From positions 1 to 64,000 of the forward strand of contig JBKBSO010000016.1 of assembly GCA_046291695.1 (NCBI GenBank): a DNA stretch of 64,000 bases, written 5' to 3'. Of the stretch, positions 52,155-60,514 are shown in pieces (the stretch's first letter is position 1; each line of letters begins with the position of its first letter). The DNA is from PNNG01 sp046291695 (GTDB taxonomy: Bacteria > Bacteroidota > Bacteroidia > UBA7662). The notes below the pieces were generated by a model, which saw nothing but the letters and a program-made list of their open reading frames with translations, ran no database searches and was not told where the DNA came from. The position numbers and the translations under genes are program-made.

Positions 52155-53372
52155 ATGGCTTTAGAAATAAAAATTCCCGCTCTTGGCGAATCCATCAGCG
52201 AAGTAGTCATTGCCAAATGGCTGAAAAAAGATGGCGATTATGTGAAGATGGACGAGGTGCTTTGCGAGCTCGAAACCGACAAGGCAACCATGGAACTCAA
52301 TGCCGAACAAGCCGGAGTGCTGCAAATTAAAGCGCAGGAAGGCGATACCTTGGCCATTGGCGATGTGGTTTGTTCGATAGATACCAACGCCAAAGCCCCG
52401 GCAGCCTCGGCGCCGGCAACTGAATCAACAAAAACCGAAACCCCATCCGCAGTCAATACGCCCAACGCAGCAGCCGATAGCTATGCCAGTGGACATCCAT
52501 CGCCGGCTGCAGCCAAGATTCTGGCTGAAAAAGGCATCGATCCAGCAGCAGTAAGCGGCAGTGGCAAAGATGGTCGTATTACCAAAGAAGATGCGCTTAA
52601 AGCAGAAAAGACCGCTCCGGCAGCGGCTAAAACCGAATCGGCAGCTACAACAACTACGCCTGCTGTTAGCGAACGTCAACAACGTCGCGAGCGCATGAGC
52701 CAATTGCGAAAAACCGTTGCCCGCCGACTGGTAAACGTGAAAAACGAAACCGCTATGCTCACCACCTTCAACGAGGTGAATATGGGGCCTATCATGGAGA
52801 TTCGCAGCAAATACAAAGACAAGTTCAAGGAGAAGTATGGCGTGGGCTTGGGCTTTATGTCGTTCTTCACCCGTGCCGTTTGTTTGGCCTTGCAGGAATT
52901 CCCTGCTGTGAATGCCATGATCGATGGAGACGAGATGGTGTTTAACGAATACTGCGACATCTCCATAGCCGTTTCAGCCCCTCGTGGCTTGGTGGTTCCG
53001 GTAATTCGTAACGCTGAAAAACTGGGCTTACACGAAATTGAAGCTGAAGTTGGTCGGCTTGCCAAGCGTGCCCGCGAAAATCAGCTTACCATTGAAGAAA
53101 TGACCGGCGGCACCTTTACCATCACCAATGGTGGTGTGTTCGGTTCGATGCTGAGCACCCCAATCATCAATGCGCCGCAAAGCGCCATCCTGGGCATGCA
53201 CAATATTGTGGAGCGTCCCATGGCCCTCAATGGCGAGGTGGTTATACGTCCGGTCATGTACATTGCGCTGAGTTACGACCACCGCATCATCGATGGTCGC
53301 GAATCGGTGAGCTTCCTTTACCGCGTTAAGGAATATCTCGAAGATCCTGCAAGGATGCTTATGGGTATTTAA
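52155..53372 (+). CDS. sucB: dihydrolipoyllysine succinyltransferase (2-oxoglutarate dehydrogenase E2)
   Basis: The 405-residue protein has one lipoyl domain (about 1-77; lipoyl-Lys in CELETDKATMELNAE), an Ala/Pro/Thr-rich linker, and an E3-binding domain (about 112-150: SPAAAKILAEKGIDPAAV, GKDGRITKEDAL). After a second linker comes the catalytic domain, ending with the active-site His and Asp in ALSYDHRIIDGRESVSFLYR. It passes the succinyl group to CoA. E3 is not encoded here. A strong terminator follows the gene. Confidence 0.97.
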   Translation: MALEIKIPALGESISEVVIAKWLKKDGDYVKMDEVLCELETDKATMELNAEQAGVLQIKAQEGDTLAIGDVVCSIDTNAKAPAASAPATESTKTETPSAVNTPNAAADSYASGHPSPAAAKILAEKGIDPAAVSGSGKDGRITKEDALKAEKTAPAAAKTESAATTTTPAVSERQQRRERMSQLRKTVARRLVNVKNETAMLTTFNEVNMGPIMEIRSKYKDKFKEKYGVGLGFMSFFTRAVCLALQEFPAVNAMIDGDEMVFNEYCDISIAVSAPRGLVVPVIRNAEKLGLHEIEAEVGRLAKRARENQLTIEEMTGGTFTITNGGVFGSMLSTPIINAPQSAILGMHNIVERPMALNGEVVIRPVMYIALSYDHRIIDGRESVSFLYRVKEYLEDPARMLMGI

Positions 53373-53391
53373 GCCTGGTAAGCCATAAAAA

Positions 53392-53423
53392 AAGCCCCAA
53401 TTGTTACAGATTGGGGCTTTTTT
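53392..53423. terminator. strong terminator after sucB
   Basis: AGCCCCAAT pairs with ATTGGGGCT across eight bases. It has A residues on the left and a T run on the right, so it can work in both directions. Confidence 0.88.
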
Positions 53424-53461
53424 GTTGGGTATTGGTTGTGAAGCAAAACACCTTTGACCAA

Positions 53462-53575
53462 CACCAACGTAGTACGAAACCGCAGTCCATAGCGGGGCAG
53501 TGCGGGTTTGCAACTAGGTGCGCTTTAACGACATCAACGGGGTACGAGACCGCAGTCCATGGCTGGGCAGTGCAT
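53462..53575. repeat. 70-bp direct repeat pair
   Basis: CACCAACGTAGTACGAAACC... at 53462 and CATCAACGGGGTACGAGACC... at 53532 are two copies of one unit offset by 70 bases. Both contain ACCGCAGTCCAT and GGGCAGTGC. The reverse complement of their ACCGCAG core (CTGCGGT) also occurs in the 76-bp array that follows. Confidence 0.7.
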
Positions 53576-53621
53576 GCTCGACGCGGAAAACGCTTGAACA
53601 GCAGCAAGGCCATTCAAAAAT

Positions 53622-53913
53622 GTATTGCATTGCAGTTGTTCATATGCCCAAAGCTTCAAATCCGCACTGGCCAGCTGCGGTCTGCGGTCTGATTGCCGCA
53701 TTGCATTGATGGCGTTCATATGCCCAAAGCCTCTAATCCGCACCGGCCAGCTGCGGTCCGCGGTCTGATCGCCGCATTGCATTCATGTCGTTCATATGCC
53801 CAAAGCTTCAAATCCGCACCGGCCAGCTGCGGTCTGCGGTCTGATCGCCGTATTGCATTGATGTCGTTCATATGCCCAAAGCCTCTAATCCGCACCGGCC
53901 AGCTGCAATCTGG
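53622..53913. repeat. 76-bp tandem repeat array, about 3.8 copies
   Basis: The unit around TTCATATGCCCAAAGC recurs at 53644, 53720, 53796 and 53872, exactly 76 bases apart each time. It also contains AATCCGCACCGGCCAGCTGC and GGTCTGATCGCCG. Copies differ at a few positions (TTCAAA alternates with TCTAAT). CCGCA and TGCGG within each unit can pair across nine bases. A period that is not a multiple of three shifts the frame between copies, so the array is not coding. Confidence 0.92.
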
Positions 53914-53960
53914 CTGCCATCATGACCAGGTTTCTCATCCTGTTCACGTAAACATATTGC

Positions 53961-54014
53961 GCCCTTTCAGGGCTTCGATTTTGTGTGCTTTCCAATACCG
54001 GGGCTGCAGCCCGG
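53961..54014. other. two short palindromes at the end of the gap
   Basis: GCCCTTTCAGGGC (53961-53973) and GGGCTGCAGCCC (54001-54012) can each form hairpins. The second touches the stop of the HAEPLYID gene and could help end its transcript. No T run follows on either strand. Confidence 0.4.
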
Positions 54015-54015
54015 C

Positions 54016-54879
54016 CTAATGCTTCTTTTTGTGCGGTGGCTCGTAAATTAAGCGTACAAAAGTGCTCAAGCCTTCGTCGCGTTGGCTAATCGGAATACCC
54101 GCCACAATCCCCACCAGGAGGTTGTCGTTAATACTCACCCGCATTTGTGGCCTAACGGTAACCTCATTCCCTGTTTTGCTAAAGTATTTGTTCACCTCTA
54201 CACCCACAAAATTTCGCGTTTCAGGGATCATATAATGGATATTGGTGTGCATTTCGTACCGGTGCGTCCAATGCCCATCTCCAAAATGCAAGGTCGATTG
54301 TGGGCCCGTATAAATGAGGCTGTGCCAATTGGAAGTTAAACGCTTTGCGATGATAAAAAAGGGATTGAACATATTGCCACTCAGGAAAGGAGAACTGCCT
54401 ATCTGATCCAAATCGGTAAATTCCAGTTCGTTGATATAGCCCAAAGCCAAGGTAGTACGGTAGCGGGGCGATACAAAAAAGCTCCATTGGGCGGCAGTCT
54501 TCAACGATTCCACCCGGTTTGAGGGCTTGATGGAATCTAAACGGGCCGTTACCGGGGCGTAAAAAGTAAGCGGCACTTCTATCTCCAAACCCAGCCGGTC
54601 GATGGGGGCCCATTCGTATTCTACAAGCGCTTCGTAACGGTCGAAACGTACCTGATCGACCATGGCCAAACCTACGTTCCACTCCTTTTCGCCTTTACGC
54701 GCACCGAGGTCGCGAATAAGGTCGATGTACAAGGGTTCGGCATGCAATACTTTGGGAGGCAGGCCCTTGTCAACCGGAAAATGTAACGAATCACCGGGCT
54801 CATAATCCTGCGCCTTGAGCGAAACTACGCCCAAAAGCAGCAGCGTCCATACCAGGACTTTGCTCATTTTGAAATACAT
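54016..54879 (-). CDS. HAEPLYID-family outer-membrane-type protein
   Basis: The 287-residue protein (283 from the methionine at residue 5) has a signal peptide (VLVWTLLLLGVVSLKAQ), then the block HAEPLYIDLIRDLGARKGEK that names the family. A beta-rich rest has alternating aromatic and polar residues typical of an outer-membrane barrel (YEALVEYEWAPIDRLGLEIE, TTLALGYINELEF). Its function is not established as far as I know. A small exported protein is encoded just upstream on the same strand (30 bases apart), and the two are likely co-expressed. Confidence 0.85.
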   Translation of the reverse strand: MYFKMSKVLVWTLLLLGVVSLKAQDYEPGDSLHFPVDKGLPPKVLHAEPLYIDLIRDLGARKGEKEWNVGLAMVDQVRFDRYEALVEYEWAPIDRLGLEIEVPLTFYAPVTARLDSIKPSNRVESLKTAAQWSFFVSPRYRTTLALGYINELEFTDLDQIGSSPFLSGNMFNPFFIIAKRLTSNWHSLIYTGPQSTLHFGDGHWTHRYEMHTNIHYMIPETRNFVGVEVNKYFSKTGNEVTVRPQMRVSINDNLLVGIVAGIPISQRDEGLSTFVRLIYEPPHKKKH

Positions 54880-54909
54880 GAAATTTTTTTGATTAATGGA
54901 TAATACTGA

Positions 54910-55281
54910 TCAGCAAGCAAGCGTGGCCAAAAGGTATCCATCAGGAGGGGGGATGATGACCTCTCCAGAAAAATTCAAATAAATAAAAGCTGTGTGAGCA
55001 AGTGTGATTTTATAGCCGTGCCAAGCAGCCAGCTGATGTCCATAAAAGTTCGGGATATGCCAATGCAATTGCAATCCACTTTTGAGTTTTTTTTCCGCAT
55101 CGCCATGTTCGTCGCTGGCAATGCCGTCTTCGAGGCCTAACCAGTGTTCGAGTACGAGTTCTGAAAGGGAATTCACCGGATCTTGCACCACTATTCCCGA
55201 AGCTATAAAGCAGCTTTGAAACATGGTATTCAATATCAATACCATCCAGATGTACGCAAAAAAACGGGCTGTTGTTTTCAT
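54910..55281 (-). CDS. small exported protein of unknown function
   Basis: The 123-residue protein has an N-terminal hydrophobic segment (ARFFAYIWMVLILNTMFQSC) that is a signal peptide or a weak lipobox ending in Cys. It has a His/Trp-containing middle (LHWHIPNFYGHQLAAWHGYK) and the end GEVIIPPPDGYLLATLAC. I do not recognise the family. The proline-rich end resembles short exported proteins I recall from Bacteroidota metal-efflux neighbourhoods, but this is weak. ATG 55281 was chosen because the 15 extra codons upstream add nothing signal-like. Confidence 0.6.
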   Translation of the reverse strand: MKTTARFFAYIWMVLILNTMFQSCFIASGIVVQDPVNSLSELVLEHWLGLEDGIASDEHGDAEKKLKSGLQLHWHIPNFYGHQLAAWHGYKITLAHTAFIYLNFSGEVIIPPPDGYLLATLAC

Positions 55282-55352
55282 ATGCCAATCGAACGCGAAT
55301 TTAAAACGGGAATTGCTTGCTGTCAAGATTCACGCATTAAGCTTTTTTTAAC

Positions 55353-56348
55353 TTAAGCATGGTTAAGCTCAAGCCACAGCAAATCCTTAAGCTGCTGTAG
55401 GTTGTAGTTGGTAATACTGCTGATAAAAATGGTGGGAATATCTTGGGGTAGCTCTAAACGTAACTCTGCCATCAGCTCATCGTCGAGCAAATCGCTTTTG
55501 CTCACTGCCAGTACCCGCTTTTTATGCATAAGCTCCGGATTATACAAGGCTAATTCCTTTTCTAGAATCTGATATTCCTTATACAAGTCGGAAGCATCAG
55601 CCGGAATAAGGAACAACAACAAGCTGTTGCGTTCAATATGACGTAAAAAACGATGCCCCAAACCGCGCCCCTCGTGTGCACCTTCAATTATTCCAGGGAT
55701 GTCGGCCATCACAAACGAACGGTAGTCGCGGTAAGGTACAATGCCTAAATTGGGCACAAGGGTGGTGAAGGGATAATCGGCAATTTCGGGCTTGGCTGCC
55801 GTAATGCTGGCCAGTAAAGTGCTTTTGCCGGCATTCGGAAAACCTACCAATCCTACATCAGCCAATAACTTAAGCTCCAAAATATTCCAAACTTCTTGTC
55901 CGGATTCGCCGGGCTGTGCATATCGGGGCGTTTGGTTCGTAGGGCTTTTATAATGATGATTGCCTTGTCCTCCACGTCCACCCGGAAGCAAAATAACCTC
56001 CTGCCCGTCTTCGGTAATTTCGCAAATTTGTTCGCCACTTTCGGCATCACGGGCTACGGTGCCTATGGGTACTTCCAGGATTTCGTCGGGGCCATTAGCG
56101 CCCGATTTTAGCCCACTGCTCCCGGCTACCCCATTGGCCGCAATCACATGTTTGCGGTATTTTAAGTGCAGCAAAGTCCACAATTGGCTGTTACCACGCA
56201 AAATAATATGCCCGCCTCTACCGCCATCTCCACCATCAGGGCCCCCTTTGGCGGTAAATTTATCGCGGTGAAAATGCATGGCACCTGCCCCACCCGCACC
56301 CGAGCGGCAACAGATTTTTACGTAGTCTACAAAATTGCTTTCTGCCAC
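55353..56348 (-). CDS. obgE: GTPase Obg/CgtA
   Basis: The 331-residue protein has the glycine-rich Obg domain (about 1-158: SGAGGAGAMHFHRDKFTAKG, GGDGGRGGHIILRGN) and a GTPase domain with G1 GFPNAGKSTLL and G3 DIPGIIEGAHEGRGLGHRFL. G4 reads SKSD in place of the common NKxD. It acts in ribosome assembly and stress control. The C-terminal OCT domain of some homologues is absent. The adk gene lies ten bases upstream, so the two are probably co-transcribed. Confidence 0.96.
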   Translation of the reverse strand: MAESNFVDYVKICCRSGAGGAGAMHFHRDKFTAKGGPDGGDGGRGGHIILRGNSQLWTLLHLKYRKHVIAANGVAGSSGLKSGANGPDEILEVPIGTVARDAESGEQICEITEDGQEVILLPGGRGGQGNHHYKSPTNQTPRYAQPGESGQEVWNILELKLLADVGLVGFPNAGKSTLLASITAAKPEIADYPFTTLVPNLGIVPYRDYRSFVMADIPGIIEGAHEGRGLGHRFLRHIERNSLLLFLIPADASDLYKEYQILEKELALYNPELMHKKRVLAVSKSDLLDDELMAELRLELPQDIPTIFISSITNYNLQQLKDLLWLELNHA

Positions 56349-56358
56349 AGTCGTTAAA

Positions 56359-56928
56359 TTAGGCTTCTATGCGCGCACAAAGCGCACTAAATATGGTATC
56401 AATGGCTCCTATGCCGTCAATTTCGTGCAATTTGCCCTGGGCCTGGTAATAACCAGCCACTGGTGCAGTTTTACTTTCGTATTCCTGAATGCGCTTGCGG
56501 ATGATGCTTTCGTCCTGATCGTCGGCACGGCCCGAATCTTTGCCACGTAACAGCAAGCGTTTGGTCAATTCTTCTTCGGTAACCTTCAACGAAAGCATAC
56601 AACTGATTTGTTCGCCATGTCCGTTAAGCAATTGGTCGAGTGCCTCCGCCTGGGCAATGGTGCGCGGAAAACCGTCGAAAATAAAACCCGCTGCCGCTTT
56701 GTTGCTATTGAGTTTACTGTCGATCATCCCAATAACCACCGCATCGGGCACCAACATGCCTTGGTCCATTAGCTTTTTAGCTTCCAAACCTAAAGCCGTA
56801 CCGGCACCTATTTCCGAACGCAACAAATCGCCGGTAGAAAGGTGTACCAAGCCATATTTTTCGATGAGTTTTTGCGATTGGGTGCCTTTACCTGCACCGG
56901 GAGGACCAAAAAGTACAATATTAAGCAT
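56359..56928 (-). CDS. adk: adenylate kinase
   Basis: The 189-residue protein has the P-loop GPPGAGKGTQ (7-16), the AMP site HLSTGDLLRSEI and GFIFDGFPRTIAQAEALDQL, and a short lid region (LRGKDSGRADDQDESIIRKR). It interconverts ATP, ADP and AMP. It is a short-lid form without a zinc site. A TACTTTTG promoter element lies 21 bases upstream of the ATG. Confidence 0.97.
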   Translation of the reverse strand: MLNIVLFGPPGAGKGTQSQKLIEKYGLVHLSTGDLLRSEIGAGTALGLEAKKLMDQGMLVPDAVVIGMIDSKLNSNKAAAGFIFDGFPRTIAQAEALDQLLNGHGEQISCMLSLKVTEEELTKRLLLRGKDSGRADDQDESIIRKRIQEYESKTAPVAGYYQAQGKLHEIDGIGAIDTIFSALCARIEA

Positions 56929-56948
56929 GCGTAATCTTATTAAGGCTG

Positions 56949-56956
56949 CAAAAGTA
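56949..56956 (-). promoter_or_regulatory. -7 promoter element upstream of adk
   Basis: TACTTTTG on the minus strand matches TAnnTTTG, 20 bases before the adk ATG. Confidence 0.42.
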
Positions 56957-57000
56957 CAAAAAAACGGGGGAAGATCGGGCTTAAATCCCTTGAAGCTGTG

Positions 57001-58269
57001 TTACACCAGCAGTTCAAGCAGGCGATGTTTCCATTTAGGGAAGTCGTCGATAAAATCAGAAGCCCGATGTTCATGGGTAATGATGTTAAACAGCAATGCC
57101 GCACCTTCGGGATTTTGGGTATAACCGCGTTTGTAACTATCCCGGCCTTGGATGCGGATGCTGTTGATGGTGGCTTCTACCGCCGCCCAGGGCAGGTCGG
57201 CGCCTTCGGCATCGGCCGACCAGATGTAGGTGGCGTGGGTATTCAGCAATTCCCACACAAAATGCACCCCCCGCTCGCCCCGAACACAAAATAAAAAGCC
57301 AAAGTGTGGATGCAATGTGTACCTCAACCGTACTTCAGGGGCTTGTTTACCGGCCAAAAAAGCCAGTTGTTTACGGTTCTTGATGTTGCTTTGATCCAAC
57401 AGCATTTGCAACAGGCTGCTTTCATCGTCCTGAAAGGCATTTCCCCCTTCTGCTGTATCGCTGAACGCATCAAAAATATCGTCGGTGGTAAACAGGCTTT
57501 TGTCGGGTTGATAGCGCTCCGGGGCTTTGGTTAGCGACCAGGCCCGCTGATAGCGGATGCTTTGCAGAAGTTCGGGCCCAATTTTGCTGATGATCTCGGA
57601 GGTTGCCTTTAGATCTTCCCAGTGCCCTTGTTTAAATTGCCCGCTCACTTTTAACACAACTTTGTTCGCCTTCAGCTTTTTGGCAAACCACAATTTGATG
57701 GCGTCAAATTCGGGCAAGAGGTAGTCGTTGTATATCCTAAGCTCGTAACTCGTTTTGCTGTCGGGGGCTTGTACGCTGCAAAACGCATGACCTGTTTTAA
57801 TGATTACGTCTTGCCAATTTAGTTTTAGGGTGAATTCGCGGTATTTGGCTTCGATTTCGGCCTCTGACTCCATCTTGGGTTCCTCCGCTGCTTTCCAAAA
57901 GTCGGGCAAGGCAAAGGGGCGGGCTTCGAGATTGGTTAAAAAATCGAGCAGCTTGCTTTTTTGGTAGCTGCTGAGCAAGCCTTGCAATTCGGCCCAATCG
58001 AGTTTTTCAAACTGCAGCCGGCGGACTTCGGCTTTGGGAATTTGCTGTTCGAAGGCTTTGCTATCCTTACATTGATAATCGATTACACGCAATTGCAAAA
58101 TGCCCTGTTGTGCCTGGTATGCCAGCATTTCGACCCGCCAACAGACTTCGGAAAAGCTGCGGAAGCGCATATGTTCCATGGGCAAATTACTGCAGCCTAC
58201 CGGAAGGGAGGTGTCGGGCCCCAAGGCTATTTGCTCATTGGTAAGACGTATAACCAGGCTTCGAGGCAT
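57001..58269 (-). CDS. conserved-type protein of unknown function (422 aa)
   Basis: The 422-residue protein has no signal peptide or membrane segment. It mixes charged helices (VRRLQFEKLDWAELQGLLSS) with beta-rich parts (ELRIYNDYLLPEFDAIKLWF, RLRYTLHPHFGFLFCVRGER). A Glu-rich hinge lies near 130-140. The last third contains WELLNTHATYIWSADAEGAD and ends IDDFPKWKHRLLELLV. I do not recognise a family or active site. It stands between kdsB (one base away) and adk and is probably translated together with kdsB. Confidence 0.75.
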   Translation of the reverse strand: MPRSLVIRLTNEQIALGPDTSLPVGCSNLPMEHMRFRSFSEVCWRVEMLAYQAQQGILQLRVIDYQCKDSKAFEQQIPKAEVRRLQFEKLDWAELQGLLSSYQKSKLLDFLTNLEARPFALPDFWKAAEEPKMESEAEIEAKYREFTLKLNWQDVIIKTGHAFCSVQAPDSKTSYELRIYNDYLLPEFDAIKLWFAKKLKANKVVLKVSGQFKQGHWEDLKATSEIISKIGPELLQSIRYQRAWSLTKAPERYQPDKSLFTTDDIFDAFSDTAEGGNAFQDDESSLLQMLLDQSNIKNRKQLAFLAGKQAPEVRLRYTLHPHFGFLFCVRGERGVHFVWELLNTHATYIWSADAEGADLPWAAVEATINSIRIQGRDSYKRGYTQNPEGAALLFNIITHEHRASDFIDDFPKWKHRLLELLV

Positions 58270-58270
58270 A

Positions 58271-59017
58271 TCAACTCATGAAGCGCAAACGTGCCTTTGC
58301 TAAATCTTCTTCGGTATCGATGCCCAGGCTCTTTTCGTGCACCAGGCCCATACGAATAGGAATTCCGTGGTATAACAGCCGCAGTTGTTCGAGTTTTTCA
58401 AGCTGTTCGAGCGGGGCCGGTGGCAGTGCGGTAAATCGCAGCAAGGCTTCGCGTTTATAGCCATAAATGCCTATATGTTGATAGATAGGTACATCTTCCG
58501 GTAAGTTTTTGGGGCGTGGCTCTTGAACATCGCGTGGAAAAGGGATAGGTGCCCGCGAAAAATAAAGGGCATCTCCCGCCCGGTTGCACACCACCTTTAC
58601 CACATTGGGGTTCTCAAAATCGGCCCAGGTGTAGATGGGACACATCAGCGAGGCCACCTCCACTCCGGGTTGGGCCAACTGCTCCAGCAGACATGCGAGG
58701 CTTTGGGTGCTGGTAAATGGCTCATCGCCTTGGATATTCACCAGAAAATCGGCCTCGAGCCGTGCAGCGATTTCGGCAATGCGATCACTTCCACTCTGGT
58801 GGTGGGCAGCACTCATCACCGCCTTACCTCCGTGGGCTTCAACCAACTCCAAAATCCGTACATGGTCTGTTACCACCAGCACATCACTAAACAAGCCCGA
58901 TTTGGCAACCGCTTCGTGGGTGCGCACAATAAGGGCTTTGCCTGCCAAATCGGCCAGCATTTTTTCAGGGAAACGGCTCGATTCCAATCGTGCAGGAATG
59001 AGGGCAACAGCTTTCAT
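58271..59017 (-). CDS. kdsB: 3-deoxy-manno-octulosonate cytidylyltransferase
   Basis: The 248-residue protein starts MKAVALIPARLESSRFPEKM, the CMP-Kdo synthetase nucleotide-binding block. It has the HQSGSDRIAEIA and FLVNIQGDEPFTS motifs (metal and CTP site) and YQHIGIYGYKREALLRF. It activates Kdo for LPS inner core synthesis in the cytoplasm. A TTG one codon upstream is possible, but ATG 59017 is the family start. Confidence 0.97.
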   Translation of the reverse strand: MKAVALIPARLESSRFPEKMLADLAGKALIVRTHEAVAKSGLFSDVLVVTDHVRILELVEAHGGKAVMSAAHHQSGSDRIAEIAARLEADFLVNIQGDEPFTSTQSLACLLEQLAQPGVEVASLMCPIYTWADFENPNVVKVVCNRAGDALYFSRAPIPFPRDVQEPRPKNLPEDVPIYQHIGIYGYKREALLRFTALPPAPLEQLEKLEQLRLLYHGIPIRMGLVHEKSLGIDTEEDLAKARLRFMS

Positions 59018-59143
59018 CAACGCTAAGTTACGGGAGTATTCGACTTTTTACATCGGTTTCAGCATCCTGCTACACGATTTTAGCGGTCAGCATAGCACAT
59101 ATTAGCAAACACCTACTATATTGTGTGAAAAATCGGTACGGCT

Positions 59144-59674
59144 ATGAATGTGCAAAAAGTGCTGGCCATGTTTTTGGTTGGATTTGGTTTACTACTGCTC
59201 GCAAACAATCTTTTGGGGTTTGATCTTAACTTTTTCAAGGTCTTCTTGGGCATGTCGATGATGGTATTGGGCTTGATGCTGGTACTTGGCCGAACCGGCT
59301 GGCCCGCTGATCCGGCCTTCCAAAACAGCCACAACGTGCTTTTTGGCGAAGGGAAGGCGAGGGCCGGAGGTGATGCCGGGCCGGAACGATTTTCAACCTT
59401 GTTCGGTAGCCAACGCATAAGCCTCGAAGAGGTAAGCGGGGGTGGTAAAAACATCCAAATCAGCACCATTTTTGGCGAAACCAAGGTAATTATTCCTGCA
59501 GATATGCCTTGCCACATTCAGGCGAGCGCCCTTTTTGGTGAGGCAAAAATGCCCGACGGCGAAGAAGCAAATTTCGGAAATCGTACTTATGTCGATTTAA
59601 AAGGCATGCAGGAAGCTGCCGTGCACATCCATGCGCAGGTCGTTTTTGGCAGTTTGAAATTTAAACGGGTGTGA
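59144..59674 (+). CDS. LiaF-like membrane protein
   Basis: The 176-residue protein has two N-terminal membrane helices (about 4-25, VLAMFLVGFGLLLLANNLLG, and 30-48) and a C-terminal beta-helix-like domain. The domain has the repeated STLFGSQR, STIFGETKVIIP, SALFGEAKMPDG and QVVFGSLKFKRV units typical of the LiaF C-terminal domain. In Firmicutes LiaF damps envelope-stress signalling. The role in Bacteroidota is unknown. Its stop overlaps the GTG start of the next gene by four bases. Confidence 0.85.
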   Translation: MNVQKVLAMFLVGFGLLLLANNLLGFDLNFFKVFLGMSMMVLGLMLVLGRTGWPADPAFQNSHNVLFGEGKARAGGDAGPERFSTLFGSQRISLEEVSGGGKNIQISTIFGETKVIIPADMPCHIQASALFGEAKMPDGEEANFGNRTYVDLKGMQEAAVHIHAQVVFGSLKFKRV

Positions 59675-60105
59675 GTATTCAGCTCAAACAGCTCGCACAT
59701 GCTTCGGTAGGCTATGCCCTGAGCATTGCGCTTCGCGACCGCTTGTTACGTCGCCCCTTAGGCCTGTACTTTACGCCTGAACAACTGGCCGAGGAAGCCG
59801 ACGAATACCACCTTACTGCTTGGGAGGGCAACCGACTATTGGGTTGTTTGGTGCTAAAGCCACTCGATGCCTTTACCATTAAAATGCGGCAGGTTGCGGT
59901 AACCGAAGAAGCCCAGGGAAAAGGCATAGGCCGGATGCTGGTGGCTTGGTCGGAGCGATTTGCACAAGAGCATTTATTCAAAGAAATGGTTTTACACGCA
60001 AGAGATACCGCCATACCCTTTTATGAACATTTGGGATATACGGTTTTCGGTGAGGGATTTACTGAGGTATCGGTTCCGCATCGGAAGATGCGTAAGGAGT
60101 TGTGA
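59671..60105 (+). CDS. GNAT-family N-acetyltransferase
   Basis: The 144-residue protein is one GNAT domain: WEGNRLLGCLVLKPLDA, then RQVAVTEEAQGKGIGRMLVA with the acetyl-CoA pyrophosphate loop QGKGIG, then ARDTAIPFYEHLGYTVFG. The start is GTG, overlapping the LiaF-like stop (GTGA), so translation is coupled. The acceptor is unknown. Confidence 0.9.
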   Translation: MSIQLKQLAHASVGYALSIALRDRLLRRPLGLYFTPEQLAEEADEYHLTAWEGNRLLGCLVLKPLDAFTIKMRQVAVTEEAQGKGIGRMLVAWSERFAQEHLFKEMVLHARDTAIPFYEHLGYTVFGEGFTEVSVPHRKMRKEL

Positions 60106-60264
60106 GTTTGGCGCTACGGTCGGCCTGCTGTGGCGTTTGAATCCCGAATTGCAATATGCGCAGCCATGCATATGGGGTTAGGGCACGCTACAAATCATGA
60201 ATAACGAGTGCGGTAGCACACGTGACCACTCCTACCCTAAGGTTGATGCGGTGCCCAATTGCAA
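60106..60264. other. non-coding gap with repeat-like pieces
   Basis: No coding frame. It holds TTTGAATCCCGAATTGCAATATG and similar pieces that recall the C/D repeat family, and sits beside copy B. Confidence 0.4.
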
Positions 60265-60430
60265 ATCGCAGATAGCCTGTGCAGCAAACAAACAAGGCAG
60301 AAAATCGACTACTGTCGTGCCACGCACAAATTTTCGATTGCTAACCGCTTTTGCTTTGCCATGCGCTTGATTACACAGAAATAAGAGTTGCAACCCAGTA
60401 ATTTTTCAAGGAACACATTGATTCGTTAAC
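60265..60430. repeat. dispersed intergenic repeat, copy B (inverted relative to copy A at 3.2 kb)
   Basis: The reverse complement aligns with 3193-3355 over its whole length. Conserved blocks are GTTAACGAATCA, TACTGGGTTG, TGTAATCAAGCG, AAGCAAAAGCGGT, AGCAATCGAAAA and TTTGCTGCACAG. It is non-coding and lies in a gap. Confidence 0.75.
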
Positions 60431-60514
60431 GAAACAACATGGTATCATAAATCCCCATCATAAAGCGGCTATTGCTTCCCATTGGGTGAATCAATTCTTT
60501 TGCTAATTTTAAGC

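Noticed and set aside
53622..53913. Possible CRISPR array
   Set aside because: The repeats are contiguous 76-bp units without unique spacers, and no cas gene is in the window.
53693..54019. 108-codon frame over the tandem array
   Set aside because: The 76-base period shifts frame between copies. The frame is a by-product of low stop frequency, with no start context or relatives.
56540..57124. 194-codon forward frame
   Set aside because: It lies opposite adk and the unknown 422-aa gene and has low-complexity composition from the reverse strand.
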